A DNA stretch of 64,000 bases. It comes from Montifringilla adamsi. Taxonomy: Eukaryota; Chordata; Aves; Passeriformes; Passeridae. Numbering within the stretch: position 1 is the first letter of the stretch; every line of letters starts with the position of its first letter. Positions 14,453 to 28,251 of this stretch are shown here, in pieces. The notes under the pieces were generated by a model. It was not told where the DNA came from. It made no database searches and saw only the letters and a list, made by a program, of their open reading frames with translations. The stretch covers positions 14,802,126 through 14,866,125 of the forward strand of contig JAGGNK010013558.1 in assembly GCA_017590115.1 (NCBI GenBank), given 5' to 3'. The position numbers and the translations under genes were made by a program.

Positions 14453-14539
14453 AGATAAATTATGTTGCAGCTTACGACAGCTGGATGCAATAAAGAGTGT
14501 ATTGCACTTTTAAACTTTCCTTTTGATCAGTAACCATTA

Positions 14540-14639
14540 ATTATAAAAGAAAAATAGTGCCACCCAAAATGGATCTTTATGTTCTGGTTCATAAATTTCT
14601 ATGGTTTCTCTCCTTATCTAAAAAACCAGGAATTTCTTT
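14540..14639 (+). repeat. 100 bp direct repeat, copy B
   Basis: This is the partner of copy A at 13511-13610, about 1,029 bases downstream in the same orientation. The CR1 fragment at 14205-14452 lies between the two copies. Confidence 0.85.
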
Positions 14640-17600
14640 AAGGTGCTATTGATCAAAATTAATGCTTATCTGTGTTCAAGGCTGAATACAAGGCTGGAAC
14701 ACTGGCATAGCCTCTGCAGACTCCTAATGATTTTCCACTATATTTTGCAAATGAATGTTCTATCACAGAATCTGTAGTTATTTCACTGCAAGTAGCTTTT
14801 GCAGGGCTACTCTGACCATGAAGGTAACCTGGGAGGTTGATGTATTCTTTTAGAGAAAGGAATGAAACAGAATCCTGACAACCTCATTCATAGGCAAGCC
14901 TGATGAGTCCCTGACCAGCCTCTTGCTGTTCCTGGGAAGGTACAAACACCTCTGCAGGATGTGGCACAAATACTCTGGATAGCACCTGATACATTTTCAT
15001 GCTTCTCACTGTTTTTCTTCCTCTTCTATGTATACTCTTAACTTCCATGATAAATCTCTTATTTCCCATGCTCAGTTGGGGGTCAGACTTTCAGCCCCTC
15101 AGTGCAATGCCAGTTTTGGAGCTGTCCCTGCACCTCCCTTTCTCCAGGGCCCAGTTCCATCAGCTCAGTCAGTCTGAGGTTGGGCTTTTTCCCTGAATGT
15201 GCCTGGATCCTGCTCTTTGGTGTAATTCCTGCTTGCACACGTTCTCTGAACTTTTGCTGGCTGTTTGCATAACCAGGAGCGTATTTCCTGGCTGGCACAT
15301 GGCCCTGGGATCTGTTTATGAGCAGTAATCCTGCAGGGGGGTGAGTTGGTGCTCAAAGCTGTGGGCTTGTGCTTCACATGCACTGCATCTCAGGGGCTTA
15401 ACTCCTTGTCTCATTTAGTCACCTTGTGATTTAATTTCTGGCCTCTCCCCCACCCCAAATATCTCTGTAGTTGGAATTTGTACAAAGATAAGATTCCCAG
15501 ATGTGATCCTGATGTTGATCTGAGGGAAAATGCCTGGTACCACATTGCCTAGTTCAGTTCCTCTCAAAAGTTTCTAAACATTATCCACCGTCTCACCTGG
15601 CAAGTGTAAACTGAGACTGTCTTGAAAGTCAAGTTTTCAGGATCTAGAATAATTTATGGAGTCTGAACAGTAATAGTGCCTCAAATGCACTTTGAGCTCA
15701 AGTTTTTGATATTTCTCTACACCCATTTGTTATCCATCTGATTTCAGATTCAGTGTGGATTTCTTGCAGACTACAATTCTTCCCCCGAGCCATCTATCTT
15801 CTGAGTGTCAACTGATCATCTTTAGTGTCTCAAGCAAGCCAGAAGACCATTTCTTGCTTTTCCTCCTGTGTTTGCCATTTCTGTTGCTGACACTTAAAGT
15901 CCATTTGGCACCAGAGCTGCACAACTGCACTTTGCTCGTCCACTGTACCTTTTGTCTCTCCTGTCCTCAGACCTGCTCTCTCTGGTGTTTGGACCTTTCA
16001 GCTCACCTGAGGGTAAAACCTGCAGTTCAGCCAGAAGGGAGGAGGGTTTCTGTGCTGCTGAGACAAGGGCACACAAACCCATTTGCTGCCTGAACGCTGC
16101 AGGAATGGCCTTCTTTGGCCAAACACAGAGGTAGCCAAAAACCAGCCTTGGAACCTCCTGGTGGAAGATGCTCCAGGTGTGTTTCTATTCAGCTCCCTCA
16201 TGTAAGAGTGGTGCTGTTCTGAGTGCTATGGCATGAAGTTTAGTGGTATAGAAAGCGGAAGAAATGTGGTGGTGCCTATTAGTATAGCCTAAAAAATCTT
16301 TTTAACCTTATTTAATTCAGGTACAGAGCAATTCCTATGCAAGACAAACAGAGGATCTGAGCTTTATTACCATAACAGCTATTTCTTTTCTGTAGAGTTC
16401 AGATTAAATGTGACCATTTAAAAATGGAAATACAGTTAATGGTGAAAACATGTATTTGACACATCTACTTTTATGTGCAGCAGAATCCATGGCCTTCTAT
16501 AACCAGAAGGAAATAATATTCTGTAAGAGGGCTATGATGTGGTTTCTCCCTGTCAGAGAGAGGCAAAGGAAGAGAGAGGAAATATTCATTTCAGGCAGAG
16601 GAGAAGGAGAGACTTCCATCAAGTCTGTCTAGTGTTGTCAACACCAGAGAGAAATATTTCATGCTTTTTTATAACTTTACTAAATCAGTTGGGAACATCA
16701 GGCTCTGAATAAAGAATAGCATGGAGGAAAAGAATGACTCAAAAGTCGATCTGTTTTACTGTAAGCACAGCTAAACTCTGGGCATGCACTATTCCTGAAA
16801 CTGTTTTCCCTGCTCTTAAAGGTTTATCCTTGAAGTCTCTGACTTGCTACAGCTACTGGAGGAAATGAATATTGGAGTCTGTACAGGATGTTTGTAATTC
16901 TTCTAGTGGCATAAAAATAACTTTCCCAGTTTTGATTATGGTGAGTCCTCGTAAAGATCATTTTGGGTTTATGTAATGAAATTTGGCAAATTCCTAAAGA
17001 TATTTTCTATTTAACTACCAGTCTTAGAAACAAGATTGTCAGTGTACATCATTGATATATCAGCTGTTAGGAGTGATAGACTTGTAGAGAAGCAGCACTT
17101 TCCTTCATTCTTAGTGTTGCAATTTTGAAAATCAGTGTACTAACCTTCACTTTTAGATTCAACTTCTTTCCTTACTCTTGAACTTTCCTAATTTTTTTTT
17201 TTTTAAATTCAGACTCCTAAAAAATGTTTATTTCCTTCTGGAATTGTAAAATTTTGACCCTTAAAATAAAACAGTCCTAAATTTAATTTCTCTGTAAAAA
17301 TCGTGGAACTAAATTTGATACCTATTTAAGTATTCACTATTTCTTCTAAAAGCACAAAAGGTGATGGTGCAACAGTTGCCCTTTGGATAGGCCACAAATT
17401 GGAGCCTGTCTCTAAGATTTAAGAAGGTTTATGCTGTATCAGACTTTCTCAGCATTCCCACTCCTTCTCACAAAAGTTTAAAGGTATGTTAAATACAGCC
17501 ATGTGAAATATTCATAGGGGCAAATGAAGCAATAGCCCACACTCATGTGAGTTTTCTTCCTGTGCATTGAGAACCAAAAAGGGGAAATGTTTTCATCTTG

Positions 17601-20217
17601 TACCATTTTTAGGCAGACAAATTCAACCCAAATATTAATCAACAGTTTTTGGAAGGGAAATTCTCTTCAGGTGGGAAGTGATTTGCTTTGTAAGAATCCA
17701 CATCTGAACCAGTTAATCTGCTCTGTCTTTGGGAACCAGGACAAGACCAATAATTCTATTGAGAAGGTCTGACCTGAAGAAACCATAATGAGCCCTGTGG
17801 TGTGACCTGTGGGGTCATCCCCATAGAGCTAAGATGCTGGCAAACATTCCTGTTCCCAGGTGATCCATGTCACATCTCAGTGCTGGTTACCCTGTTGGGG
17901 GCTTTGGCAGAGGGATTTGATGCCAGGTGGGCTGAGTTGAGTGAGCAGCAAGGTGCAGGAGCCTCTGAAGGGGCTGGGGAGGAGACAGAGTCCCCTTCTG
18001 CTGACCAGACCTATAAAACCAGTGTTTAAAAGGCTGTTGAAGCTCAACTTCTCTGTCAGAGCTACAGAGGAGAAGGGTTCAGGCAAACCTGATTGTCAGC
18101 TTGTGTCAGCCAAATTAACCACTTGAATTTATGCAAGCAGTTTAGGTTTTTCCAAGTGATGCAAAACCAGGCAAAGTGGGAGAGTCTCATTGAACCTCAG
18201 GGTTTCCAGAGCTGAATGAAGAGTAGAACTCAAAGGCCAGGCTATGTGGGAAGAGTTTTGTGAGAACTCTGGGAGAAGAAAAGGCTCTAGAGCAGACTTT
18301 TGTCTCTGGAGGATGCAATTCTTTAGCAAAAGGCAGTGAAGGGGGCAGGAAGATCCGTGTTGGGTGCTTGAGTACAGGATTAGAGGCAGTGGGAGGATAA
18401 CCTTGAAGGCATCTCCTAATTAATGAAGTTCAACTGCACCCATATGAAAAGGCACTGAGATGTTTTGCAGTAACTCCCCTTGTGCTGTCCCAGAGCAGTG
18501 GAGCTCTCTGATCCTGCGTGTCCCTGTCACCCCACAGCCTGGGTCCTCAGAGCTGTGTCCTCTCTCCTCTCCCAGGTGGAACAGGTAAGTGTTTGCATGC
18601 TGAATCCCTGCTCATTTCAGGTGTTTTTGGTCAGAGTACCTTTGCTTTTCCCAGCAGGATTATATCACTCTTGGAATGTGTCTTCCCCATCTAGTTATGG
18701 AACATTCTGGAGTATTGGCCACAGGCAGAGAAATTGTGTGATGGGAGCCAGGCTGGGCATGGGAAATAATTCAGGGACTGACCAGAGAATATTGGTCATT
18801 TATGGAGGGTTTGGTACCATTATTGGCATGGACCTTTAGAGTCTCTATTCTAATGTGGCACAAGGGTCTGCTTTCAGGGACTACCTCTTATTTTTACAAA
18901 GTTACCATCTTCATGTATAAAATATCTTTTGTTGAAGGAATCTAGGAAAAGAGAAAAATATTCTTGATGTTTTTATCCGATGTTTTTCTGCAGAACTTTG
19001 TTTTCTATACCTTCTGATCTCCTATGGAATAGATGTAGATTGGTCCTAAGGTACCAAGAGTGTTTTGTGGCATCTGGGATAGCAAGTAAAATCATGGACA
19101 TCCCCCTGGGTTGATCACCTGTGGTGATGGTGGTGGGGAGAAGAACTTATACTTCACAAGCAAACAAATATTTGTTTCCTTTACCCAGTACATACTCCCT
19201 TTCTTTCCATGGTTCCTTTTCTAACTCTCCAATTTACTTACATGTTTTCAAAATAAGAGTCTGGAAGGATTCCCAGTTTGCTCCACTCAGGCATCATTGC
19301 AATTATAATTTCACATTTGGCCTTCAGCAGAACAGAGTGTCTCATCTCTTTGAAAGGAATATTCATAGGAAAACAAATAAAAGCACTCACCAGCTGGTGC
19401 CTGGTGAATTATACTGTTCGAAGTTCAAGGATATTGAGTATAGTACATGCTGATTGGCATTTATGTGGATGTTTCATTGGCATCATTTGACTCTTTCTAG
19501 CACTAAATTCAGGCAGACATACACCAGTGTAGTTTTTGTCTTGCTGTGTGAAAAAGATGTTTAAGCTCTCATGAACTTTCCTTGTTCCCTGTAGAGATTT
19601 GATTTGCAAATGGTCTCGGCTGGTTTCCCTTTTCCTTGATCCCTGAGGATTGCTCTCTTTGGTCCTTCATAAAACATAGGTGGAGGCAGGCTGTAGCAGC
19701 AGCTGGCTGCCAGGAATGCAGCCTTGATTGCAGTGTGATTCCAGCCAGGAGCAGTGCTGTGATCTGCTTGCCTCCTGTCAGCCCTCAGCCTGTTGTGCTA
19801 CTGCTGGACAATTCTCCCCCTTCCCTCCTCCTCATCCTCTCCCATCACCCAGAAAGGGGCTTGGAAAACTGCACTTGGGGGTTAAAAGGAAAGTAAAATG
19901 CTCAGGTGTTTCCCCCTGGTGCAAGAGGAATCATGTCACAACTTCCTTCAGTGGCTGTTAGATCACAGCCTGCAACATGGAAATGCTGCCTGTGGTGAAA
20001 GAAAGTTTTAAAAGTTAACATGCAGGAATACTTTCCCCAGAATCTTGGGGGATTTGCAGCCTTGGTTTCCACTGAATTAGATGAACAATGGGATTGCATC
20101 AGTTGTCCCCAGGATTTAGAAAAAAATAGGAAATTCTGGTGCTAAGGCTGCACTACAATAGTGGTAAAAATCCTGATTTTTGAAGAACAAACTCTCTCCC
20201 AACTTGGCTGCTTAGTC

Positions 20218-20272
20218 TTTCTCAATACTGAATTATTTGCATCACTTTCTCAATACTGAATTATTTGCATCA
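20218..20272 (+). repeat. Tandem duplication of a 28 bp unit with octamer motif
   Basis: The unit (TTTCTCAATACTGAATTATT followed by TGCATCA) occurs twice with a 28 base period and essentially no differences. Each copy contains ATTTGCAT, the octamer bound by POU-family factors. Confidence 0.9.
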
Positions 20273-23200
20273 ATTAGAGATTTATAAAGAAAATTAACAA
20301 CAAGATGCTTAAAGGATACATCATTTTGGAACATCTTGCCATATGGTTTATTGAAATGCCATAAAAAGGCATAAAAATGCATTACAAATGCATTTATACA
20401 TTACAAAACCCTTTAAAACACCCACACTCAACAGGTTGTTTTTCTCCTCTGCTTTCTTTTGTTGCATCTTAGCTCTAGATATTGAGGATGGTAAATGTAC
20501 AGACATAAATGGGTTTGGTCATTCTGTACTGAAACCTCCATTCATTCAAAGCAGAATACACTTTTTTCTCAACTTATTGATGCCTGCCTGTCTCTTATCA
20601 GCTGTGCTGAAGCTGGATGTATAAAGCACCTGGCTGCCAGCTCTGGCTGTTACCTGGAAACATCACTCTACTTTTAGTGCTCTTTCACCCACCTGGTTCC
20701 TAGCTTTGTATTAAAAACCTTAACAGTAACCTTTTGGGTTTATCACAGAGGCAGGGGGAAAAGCAAGCTCAAAGTACTTTTATTATACATATCTAATTTA
20801 TATCAGCCTCAAACTGCTGAGACAAGAGTTAGGTGGGGTTTTTCAGGCTGCAATGCCATAAATCTCCAGACTGGCTCTTGTAGTTTATCGGGGCTGAGTG
20901 GCTGAGGTGATCCTCCATAAACAACTCAGACATGTGGAAGATGAATTTTAACGAGTGTTCTCAAAGCTAAGTGCTACCTCTTGCTTCTACGCCTCAAATT
21001 CACCCATTTTTTATTTTTATGTTATATCAGAGGCTGCTCTGTGCTTTTTTTCCCTCTAATTATCGACACTCAAGCTGGATTCTGTCAAACCCAGAGGAAA
21101 GGGAACATAGCTCTGTACACAGAGGTGGGGTTTCCACCTGGCCTGATTTAAGCAAGGGTTCAAACTCCCAGTCAAAACACCTGGGCTTTTAAAGAGGGGG
21201 GATTAGACCCTTGTGCCTAGGGATTGTTTCATTTGGTTTTGCCTGTGCAAAAGGCTTTTGTGTTTTGTGTCCTCTCTGTAAAATGTTCAACCTTGTTCTA
21301 GGAAAGGCTCCAAAGTAAATTAGAGCAGCCTCAGGGGCTGTTTTAAATCATAGCAGCTGAGGCCTTACCCCAGCACTTCACACTCCACCCTGTGTCTCTT
21401 CCACCAACACTCTCTGTAATAACCTCAGATCTTCACCTTTTCACAGGGAGAACTCTTTGCTCTGCATCCCTGGTCGGTTTTCCTAGGTAGGCTGGGAAAT
21501 CATCAGATCTGGTTCACAACAAGTGAAGAGAATGAGAAACAGAGACCACTGGCCTTGCTGGGAAACAGACAGTCACCAGTTACAGTAATTCAGTATTCCT
21601 GTTTATATTCTGGAGCACGCAGACTGACGAAGTAGGAAAAACACGGCTAGAATAATTGCTCCTGGGTATTGTGCTTTCATTTACAAACGTAACCACTCCT
21701 GAAGCTGCTGAGGACAAATTCCCTCAACTTCCAGCATTGTGCAATTGCCCCTATGCCTTCTGTGGGGTTTCCACTTTCCTCAGCTCTGACAAATACTGGT
21801 CTCTGACAGAGGCAGGGCAGAGAAATTGATGGATCAGTGGGATGATCCAGTACCAACAAATTCATAGTCACAAAAATAGGCAGTTATTCTTATCATTTCC
21901 TTGTTCTGACACAATTTCCTGCCCTCCTCTAAGGCTTTTCTGAAGATTGCCTGGATGACAGACCTGCTTTGAAGCCTGTCTCTGCAGAGCACCTCTCCTG
22001 TTAGGAATTGCTGTCCTGGAGAACAATGGCTGGGAGCAGGGTGAGGGGCAGCCTTTGATCACACGTGGCCCGTGTCCAAAGGGGGCCTGCTCGTGGGCAC
22101 TGCTGGGTTTTAGCATTTCTGATCATATCACACTGAAGTACAGGAACTGTGCTTTGCTTGGTGAGTTTTATCACCCCTCCTACAGATTTAGTCATCTCCA
22201 GCCTCCTTGGAACAGCCCAGGACAGGAGAGGGATGTGGGGACTGGAGATGCTCCTGAATGAGGTAGTTAGGACATGTCTGCAGCAGCCAAGGGAGGAAGG
22301 TGAAGGAGTTTAATTAACCGGGCTCTGCCAGTGCAGTTTATTTTGACAGAAGAGGATTAATGAGCTCTCGCAGCTGCAGCCCTGCTGACAGGTCTGTGTG
22401 TGATAATGTTTGGCACAGGGGAGCAGTGTGCAGATGGAATTGATAACCTCCCTGGCAAGTGCAGCTGTCCTTGGCATGGGAAGCAGGGTAGGCTTTAGCA
22501 ATTCCAGCAAGACCCTCAGGGATCTCTCTGCTGGTGGCTCTGAGGATGTATGTGACACCTGGCCTGGCTTGTCACCTTTAGCTAGCCATTCTCAAACCAA
22601 ATTTGGCTTAGTTATGGTAATTCTCAGCTCACCTTTGGTAATTTCTGAGTCTTTAATATTAAAAGGTAATTGAATTTAAAAGACTGAAGAGTCCATAGGT
22701 CAGTGTTTTGTAAAACAAGGCCTTTCTATTTGCTCATGGGACAACACTTGGAGAGCAACAGTAGGTGAGGCTCTAAGTAGATCTGTGGCCATGCCTACAT
22801 GGAAACACTTGTCAGATCCTTAACATTGAAAAACTCATTCAAAATCTAGGAGCATGTACAAGACTAACCCTTAGTGTCAGTAGCTCTGTGTTGTTCTGAT
22901 TAAACAATGCACTGGAAATATGTATTACCAGCAGGGATGGGGTCCGCTGTGCTCCAGTTTCAGGCTATGGATTTCAGCTTAGTGAGAGTTTTGTGCTTGT
23001 TTATAGCACAAAACCCCCCAAAACATTAACACTAGCAAAAATACAAAAGCAAATAGCAATTTTTCCTGATTCAAGTCAGTTGTGAGGAATGTAAACCTTG
23101 ACTTTTAGCTATCAATTTTTAGAAAACACAGTTGAAAACTGCTGTGTTAAAACCTGTGTGTGTAACTTTCTTCCTTCAGCTACTCCAGATCACAATTTAT

Positions 23201-23923
23201 GAGCAAATACCAGTTCCAACAGGCATGGTTCAAGGTAGGAAAATACTCTTTCTTGAACATGCATTTTGCTGAAAATAGACATAAAGGAAATTAATACCTT
23301 ACTTGGTAGAGTCTGAAAAAGAATAAAACTCTTTTTTACATTCTCTTCCAGCCCCATGCTCTATTCTCTAAATCCAGGACTAGGTCTGGAGCACACTATT
23401 AATCTCTAGTTTGTGTTTGTACCTTCTTCCCAGGAGGATCACTTTGTGAGAAAGCAGAGGTAATGGTACACCAGTAATCAGCTTGTAGCGACTCTGTACT
23501 TGAAGGAATGGGGAGAGGATATTCAGGGGAAATTTTACAAAAATATTGAAAGACTGGTTTGGTTTTTTTGTTGTTTTGTTGTGTGTGTGGGGTTTTTTTT
23601 TTTTTTTCTTTTTTTTCATTTTTCCAGCCCTGTGTTCATAATATATTTGCATTACTCAGACTCTTCATGGCTTGTGAAGTGCTAACCTCCCCTCTTTAAA
23701 GGACCAAATGTCTCTGAAGCTCTGGTAAGAGTTTGGGGCTGGGAGCTACAAACACCGAGGTCCACTTTTCCCTTTTCAAGAAGTACAAGCAGAAAACCCC
23801 AACCAAAATAAGTCACTCATCATCTCCTCCCCTACCAAACACTTTGATATTACTGGAAGGATCAAGATTTCATATTTTATCCCTGACTCTTACTGGTTTC
23901 CTGTCTAATCCTGAGCCAATCAT

Positions 23924-23940
23924 AAAAAAAAAAAAAAAAA
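23924..23940. repeat. Poly(A) run, 17 bases
   Basis: An uninterrupted A run in non-coding sequence. A separate T-rich stretch (23590-23620) lies about 300 bases upstream. Confidence 0.95.
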
Positions 23941-25289
23941 CCCTTTGCTTGTATCAGCCTTTTTTTCTGACAATACTTCTGAGATGTATGAGGAAGCATT
24001 GATTAATGCTGGTAAATTCCTGGGAGATTCCTGGATACAATCCCTTATTTAAATCCCTGACTACACTTTTGTTCTAGAAGTTGTCAGCTGGTCTCAGGAG
24101 CCCACAGACCCACTGCTCAGCTCGGCTCTACTCCTGGGATGAATCAGAAGCTGAATTTTCAAATGTTCTAAAAGCTCATTGTTTGCACAAGAAACAGTCC
24201 CCAACATTGCTGCTCAATGGATTGTCAGGAAAATGACTGCATAGATTCTGAATTATAAATTCTGTCACAAAATACAGCCTGTTTAAATGGCATTTAAAAG
24301 CTAATAATGAATCCTGAGTGGTTGAAACAATTGTCTCACATCTTTGTTCTTTCTCTCCTCGTACAGCTGATGGAAATGTTGTCAGTGCTGCTCAAATGGT
24401 GAAGCTGCACACAAACATGGGCATGGGACTGAAAAAGTGAGGAGGAAGGTTGAGGCTGTGATGGTTTCATTTCTGTGAATTTTAAGCTCAGGTTTGCCCA
24501 TGTGGCATTTCCACAGTTGAGACAAAAAAATGGTCAGTGACATTTCAGAGCAGAGAATCCAGCCCTAAAGAATGTATCACACATTAAACTGATAAGCTGA
24601 ATCATAGTGATGTTAAGTGGGATTGAAAATATGTGGTTTTTCAAGGTAATTTGTTGGAACTGAACGTGAGTGTCAAGCCATAACTAATTATCATTATTCA
24701 TTTGTTAATCCCAGACTTACTGACATGCTTAAGTCTCCTAAAGTCTTGAGTGCATTATTTGTGCAATTGCACAGAATGACTTAAACCTTGCAGTTGGCTT
24801 AGTTTGTGTTCTGGGAATGGTTTAACATTCAAAGAGCTGGGAGCAAACACACCCTTGGTCCTGCTCCAAATTCTGCCTGTAAACCAGGTGCTCAGCTGCA
24901 AGGAAAATGGGCTGCAGCTTAGAGACTTGTAATTCTGTATTTTGGGGTCACCAGGTCTCTGGGACCCACTTGTCCAAAAGAAATGAAACACAACACTCAA
25001 GTCTTGCAGGAGATTTCACTTTGGGGTTTTGAGAAGCCTTTATCAGCTGCATGGCTGAGGGGTTGTGTGTCAGGCTCACAAATGTCCCCAGCAATCTGTC
25101 AAGCCAAGTGCTGTAAACACGTCAGCAAAGCTGGTGGTGAACAGGTGAGTGCAAACAGAATAGCTCAAAATCCTGATAAGGGCATCTTCAAAGCTTCTGG
25201 TGGTGCTTCCAGTGACCACCTTCCACTTGTAGGTGAGATAAGAGGAGGAATTACTGACAAGCTTTTAACTTGATTGAGCTCCAAAGACT

Positions 25290-25575
25290 TGTTAGCCGAT
25301 ACACTACCAGCAAGGTCAGGAAAAGGAGTTTTAACTTACATGGGAGGGAAATTCAGGTTAGACATACAGAAGAAATTCTTGCCTGTGAGGGTGGTGAGAC
25401 CCTGGCACAGCATGCCCAGAGCAGCTGTGGCTGCCCCATCCCTGGCAATGTCCAAGGCCAGGCTGAAGTGGATGGGGCATTGAGTAACTTGTTCTAGTGA
25501 GAGCTGTCCCTGCCCAGAGCAGCAGGCTGGAATTGCGTGAGCTTTAAGGTTCAACCCAAACCATTCTGTGACTGT
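25290..25575 (+). mobile_element. CR1 LINE 3' fragment
   Basis: The sequence contains the well-known CR1 3' segment: a TTAGACATACAGAAGAAATT stretch, GTGAGGGTGGTGAGACCCTGG, GCCCAGAGCAGCTGTGG, and the tail AACCCAAACCATTCTGTGA. It is truncated at its 5' side, as most avian CR1 copies are, and has no intact reading frame. Confidence 0.92.
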
Positions 25576-26031
25576 TTTCTTCTGTGATTTGATCTCCTTG
25601 TGCCCCATGCCCTCGTGTCTCTTCCTCACCACCCTGGAGAACTGCTGTTGCAAACAGGCTGTGCAGAGGGGTGGGCTGGATATAAATGCTTCACTTGCTG
25701 CCTCTCTGAAAGGCTGCAGCTGAACCTGGAATTAGGAAAGGAGCTAAACCCATTATTTCCAGCAGCCTCACACTGATCCACATTGGCCAGGTTTTGGTAA
25801 AGGCTAAGAAGGTAATTTTTTTCTTTCAGCATACAGGGTATGTATGCAGCATTTCAGAATACAGGGTAAGAAAACACAAGCAAAGAAGAAAAGTTGCGGG
25901 TTTTTTTCTTCTTTGCTGAGAAGACAGGTCTTCTTTCCCTCCTGAGAAAATGAGATATTCACACAAAAGATGAGTAGGATTTGATAACGCCAACTATGGT
26001 TCTCAATTATATATTTTCTCTTCCCTCACAG

Positions 26032-26110
26032 GAATTGATAATGACATCCTTAATAAAATCCAGAAGAAAAACATTTGTGTGCATGAAGAGAAAGTGTACA
26101 GGGGCTCTTT
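26032..26110 (+). other. Exon-like segment upstream of MCTP2, unknown
   Basis: A strong acceptor (TTCTCTTCCCTCACAG) and a GTGAGT donor bound 79 bases that are open in two forward frames. I do not recognise either translation. It could be part of a non-coding transcript or a chance pair of splice-like sites. Confidence 0.2.
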
Positions 26111-28251
26111 GTGAGTATGGAAAGCTAATAAGAAATCTTGTTTAGACATACACGTTTCAATTTCTCATGCTGAAATGCTTCTGTTTGCTGTATTTTCAAC
26201 TGTGCCTTTTTTTTTGTTTTTTTGACAAAGTGTTTTACACTTTGGGGGATTTAATTAGTTCTCATTTTAAGTCATACTTATGCATTATTATAACAATAAG
26301 TCATTATCTTGGCTGTTGATGACTTCAGATTACACTGGGTACAACCACAGAATACCCTCAGATTGATGTCTTGGTGACATTTCCAAAGTTTCACGTTTCT
26401 TCCTTCCCAGTACTGTCCTCCTTTTCCTCTTAGTTAGCGGTGAAGTAACAAAGAACTTGATATTCAGCATTCTGCGGCCTTATCAGCATCCTTAATACAA
26501 CTGTGTGATGCCTAAGACAAGAAAATTTCTCAAGCTCATGTTTTGCAGAGCCCATATTTGGGTAATCTTACAACAGTTAATCAATTTATCTCTTTATTGC
26601 CACTAAGTCGTGGCAAGCTTTTCTCATTTGGGTGCATATTGGCTGTGAGAATTTAATTTCTGTATCTCTTTCTCTTATTGCATCCAAGGAGCACTGCTAC
26701 ATTTCATTTTGGCAGAGGCACACACAAGCTGCTTTCCTTTGCTACTCCCTAAATCAGCAGCCACCTTTATTAGATTGCCTTTGGGCATGTGTACAGTTTT
26801 TTCTCTCTTGGCTGCAGCCTTTGACAAAACATGCACAGAACTATATTTGATACACATTTTGTGGGATCACACACCTAAGAGAAAAGTGTTTTAAAGGTTG
26901 TGTTGTTTTTGTTCTAAACTTATCTAATTATCTGAAGCTGATATTTTTCTTGGTTTAGATGAAAGGAAAACAAAAACATTAGTGCCATAAGTTTCCTTTC
27001 TTCTCTGCTTTCAGCTGAGATCGTTGATTAGTTTTCTGATCTCAGCCAACTTCCCCTTAGATTTTTGATTGCATGAGCTGAATAAAACTGTCCTATTCAT
27101 CATGTAAGCAAACTTTGGGAGGGTTTATGCAATTTAGGAGTTGCTGTATACCTATAACACTGTCTGCAGTAACCAGTGTTGTTGTTGAGCTTGTGCTGGA
27201 ACATCAGGATCTGGCCCTTCAAACATGACCTTTAAGTCAGGAGGCAAAATAAAGCATTGCCAGGTTTTTTTTCCAGTTCCTCTAAAATTGCTCGCGTGTT
27301 CAAGTAATAATCATCCTGATGTGTAGCTCCCAGCTCCTGAACCAATGGCTCCTGATCCTCTTTTTGTGAATCCATGTGGGACTGTGCACAGGTGTGAATT
27401 CTTCCTCTCCAGATCTTGTTGGAATAATGGCTTTTATGTTTTCCCCACATTTTTATTCAGTGGTTAGAGAAAAATTCTTTGCACTGTGACAAACCCTTCC
27501 CACAGGTCCATGACCATTTCTGTTTTGCAATGACACAAGGTGGTTACATCACCAAGTTTCACTCGATGGTGTGAGATGGGTGTCACTACGTCGGCTGCAA
27601 GGTGCAATTTCTGATCAGAATGACATGTATGGAATGTAAATATGTTCCACCACCGAGCTTGTCTTTCCCCATTTCATTGTTCTGCACCTCCTGCAGTGAT
27701 ACCACACTCCAGGGATGTTGAACACCGCAGGTGGGAGTGGTGACTGGGTGAGCTCTCCGGGAAGGTGTGTGACCCAGCGTGCTCCAGAAACACCCTGGCA
27801 CTGAAGGCATTGTTGGGAGGCGTTTGCTTTTTCACGCTGTGGCAAACTCATGAAGAAACACATGTGGGACCACGTTTCAGGGGCAGACATGCCAGGTAAG
27901 CTCAGCATCTTACCCAATCCTGCCTCAGTTTCCTTGCCTGCAACACGGCTGCCTTGGCTCCCTTGTCAGACACCTGAAGATGCAGCCAAGAACAAGTGTT
28001 ACGTGGCAGCAGCGCTGCTGTTGATTATATTTCCCTTGGCCTGTCGTCAGTCTGTAGTTTCCTTCCTAGCTCCACCCTCACCCAGGGCTCTCCAGTGCAG
28101 TGCTGCCAGTCTCCTGCCCTTTACCACCACCATCCCCAATGTCCCTGGGGTGTTGGCTTCGGTGGGAGTTTGATACTTTGGTCTTGGTGTGGAGTGGGCA
28201 GGCAGGATCCAGGTCTGGGAGGGGAGGATGATGCTGTGAGTGACAGGACCT

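Larger units (their letters stand above)
14640..28250. other. Non-coding stretch upstream of MCTP2, no gene seen
   Basis: This holds the octamer duplication, one CR1 copy, a T-rich stretch (23590-23620) and a few splice-like sites (24366, 26031, 27896). No conserved protein segment was recognised on either strand. Enhancers or non-coding RNA exons could be present but cannot be shown from sequence alone. Confidence 0.55.

Noticed and set aside
21150..21180. GGGTTCAAACTCCC, like a tRNA T-loop arm
   Set aside because: No matching acceptor, D-arm or anticodon arm at the right distances.
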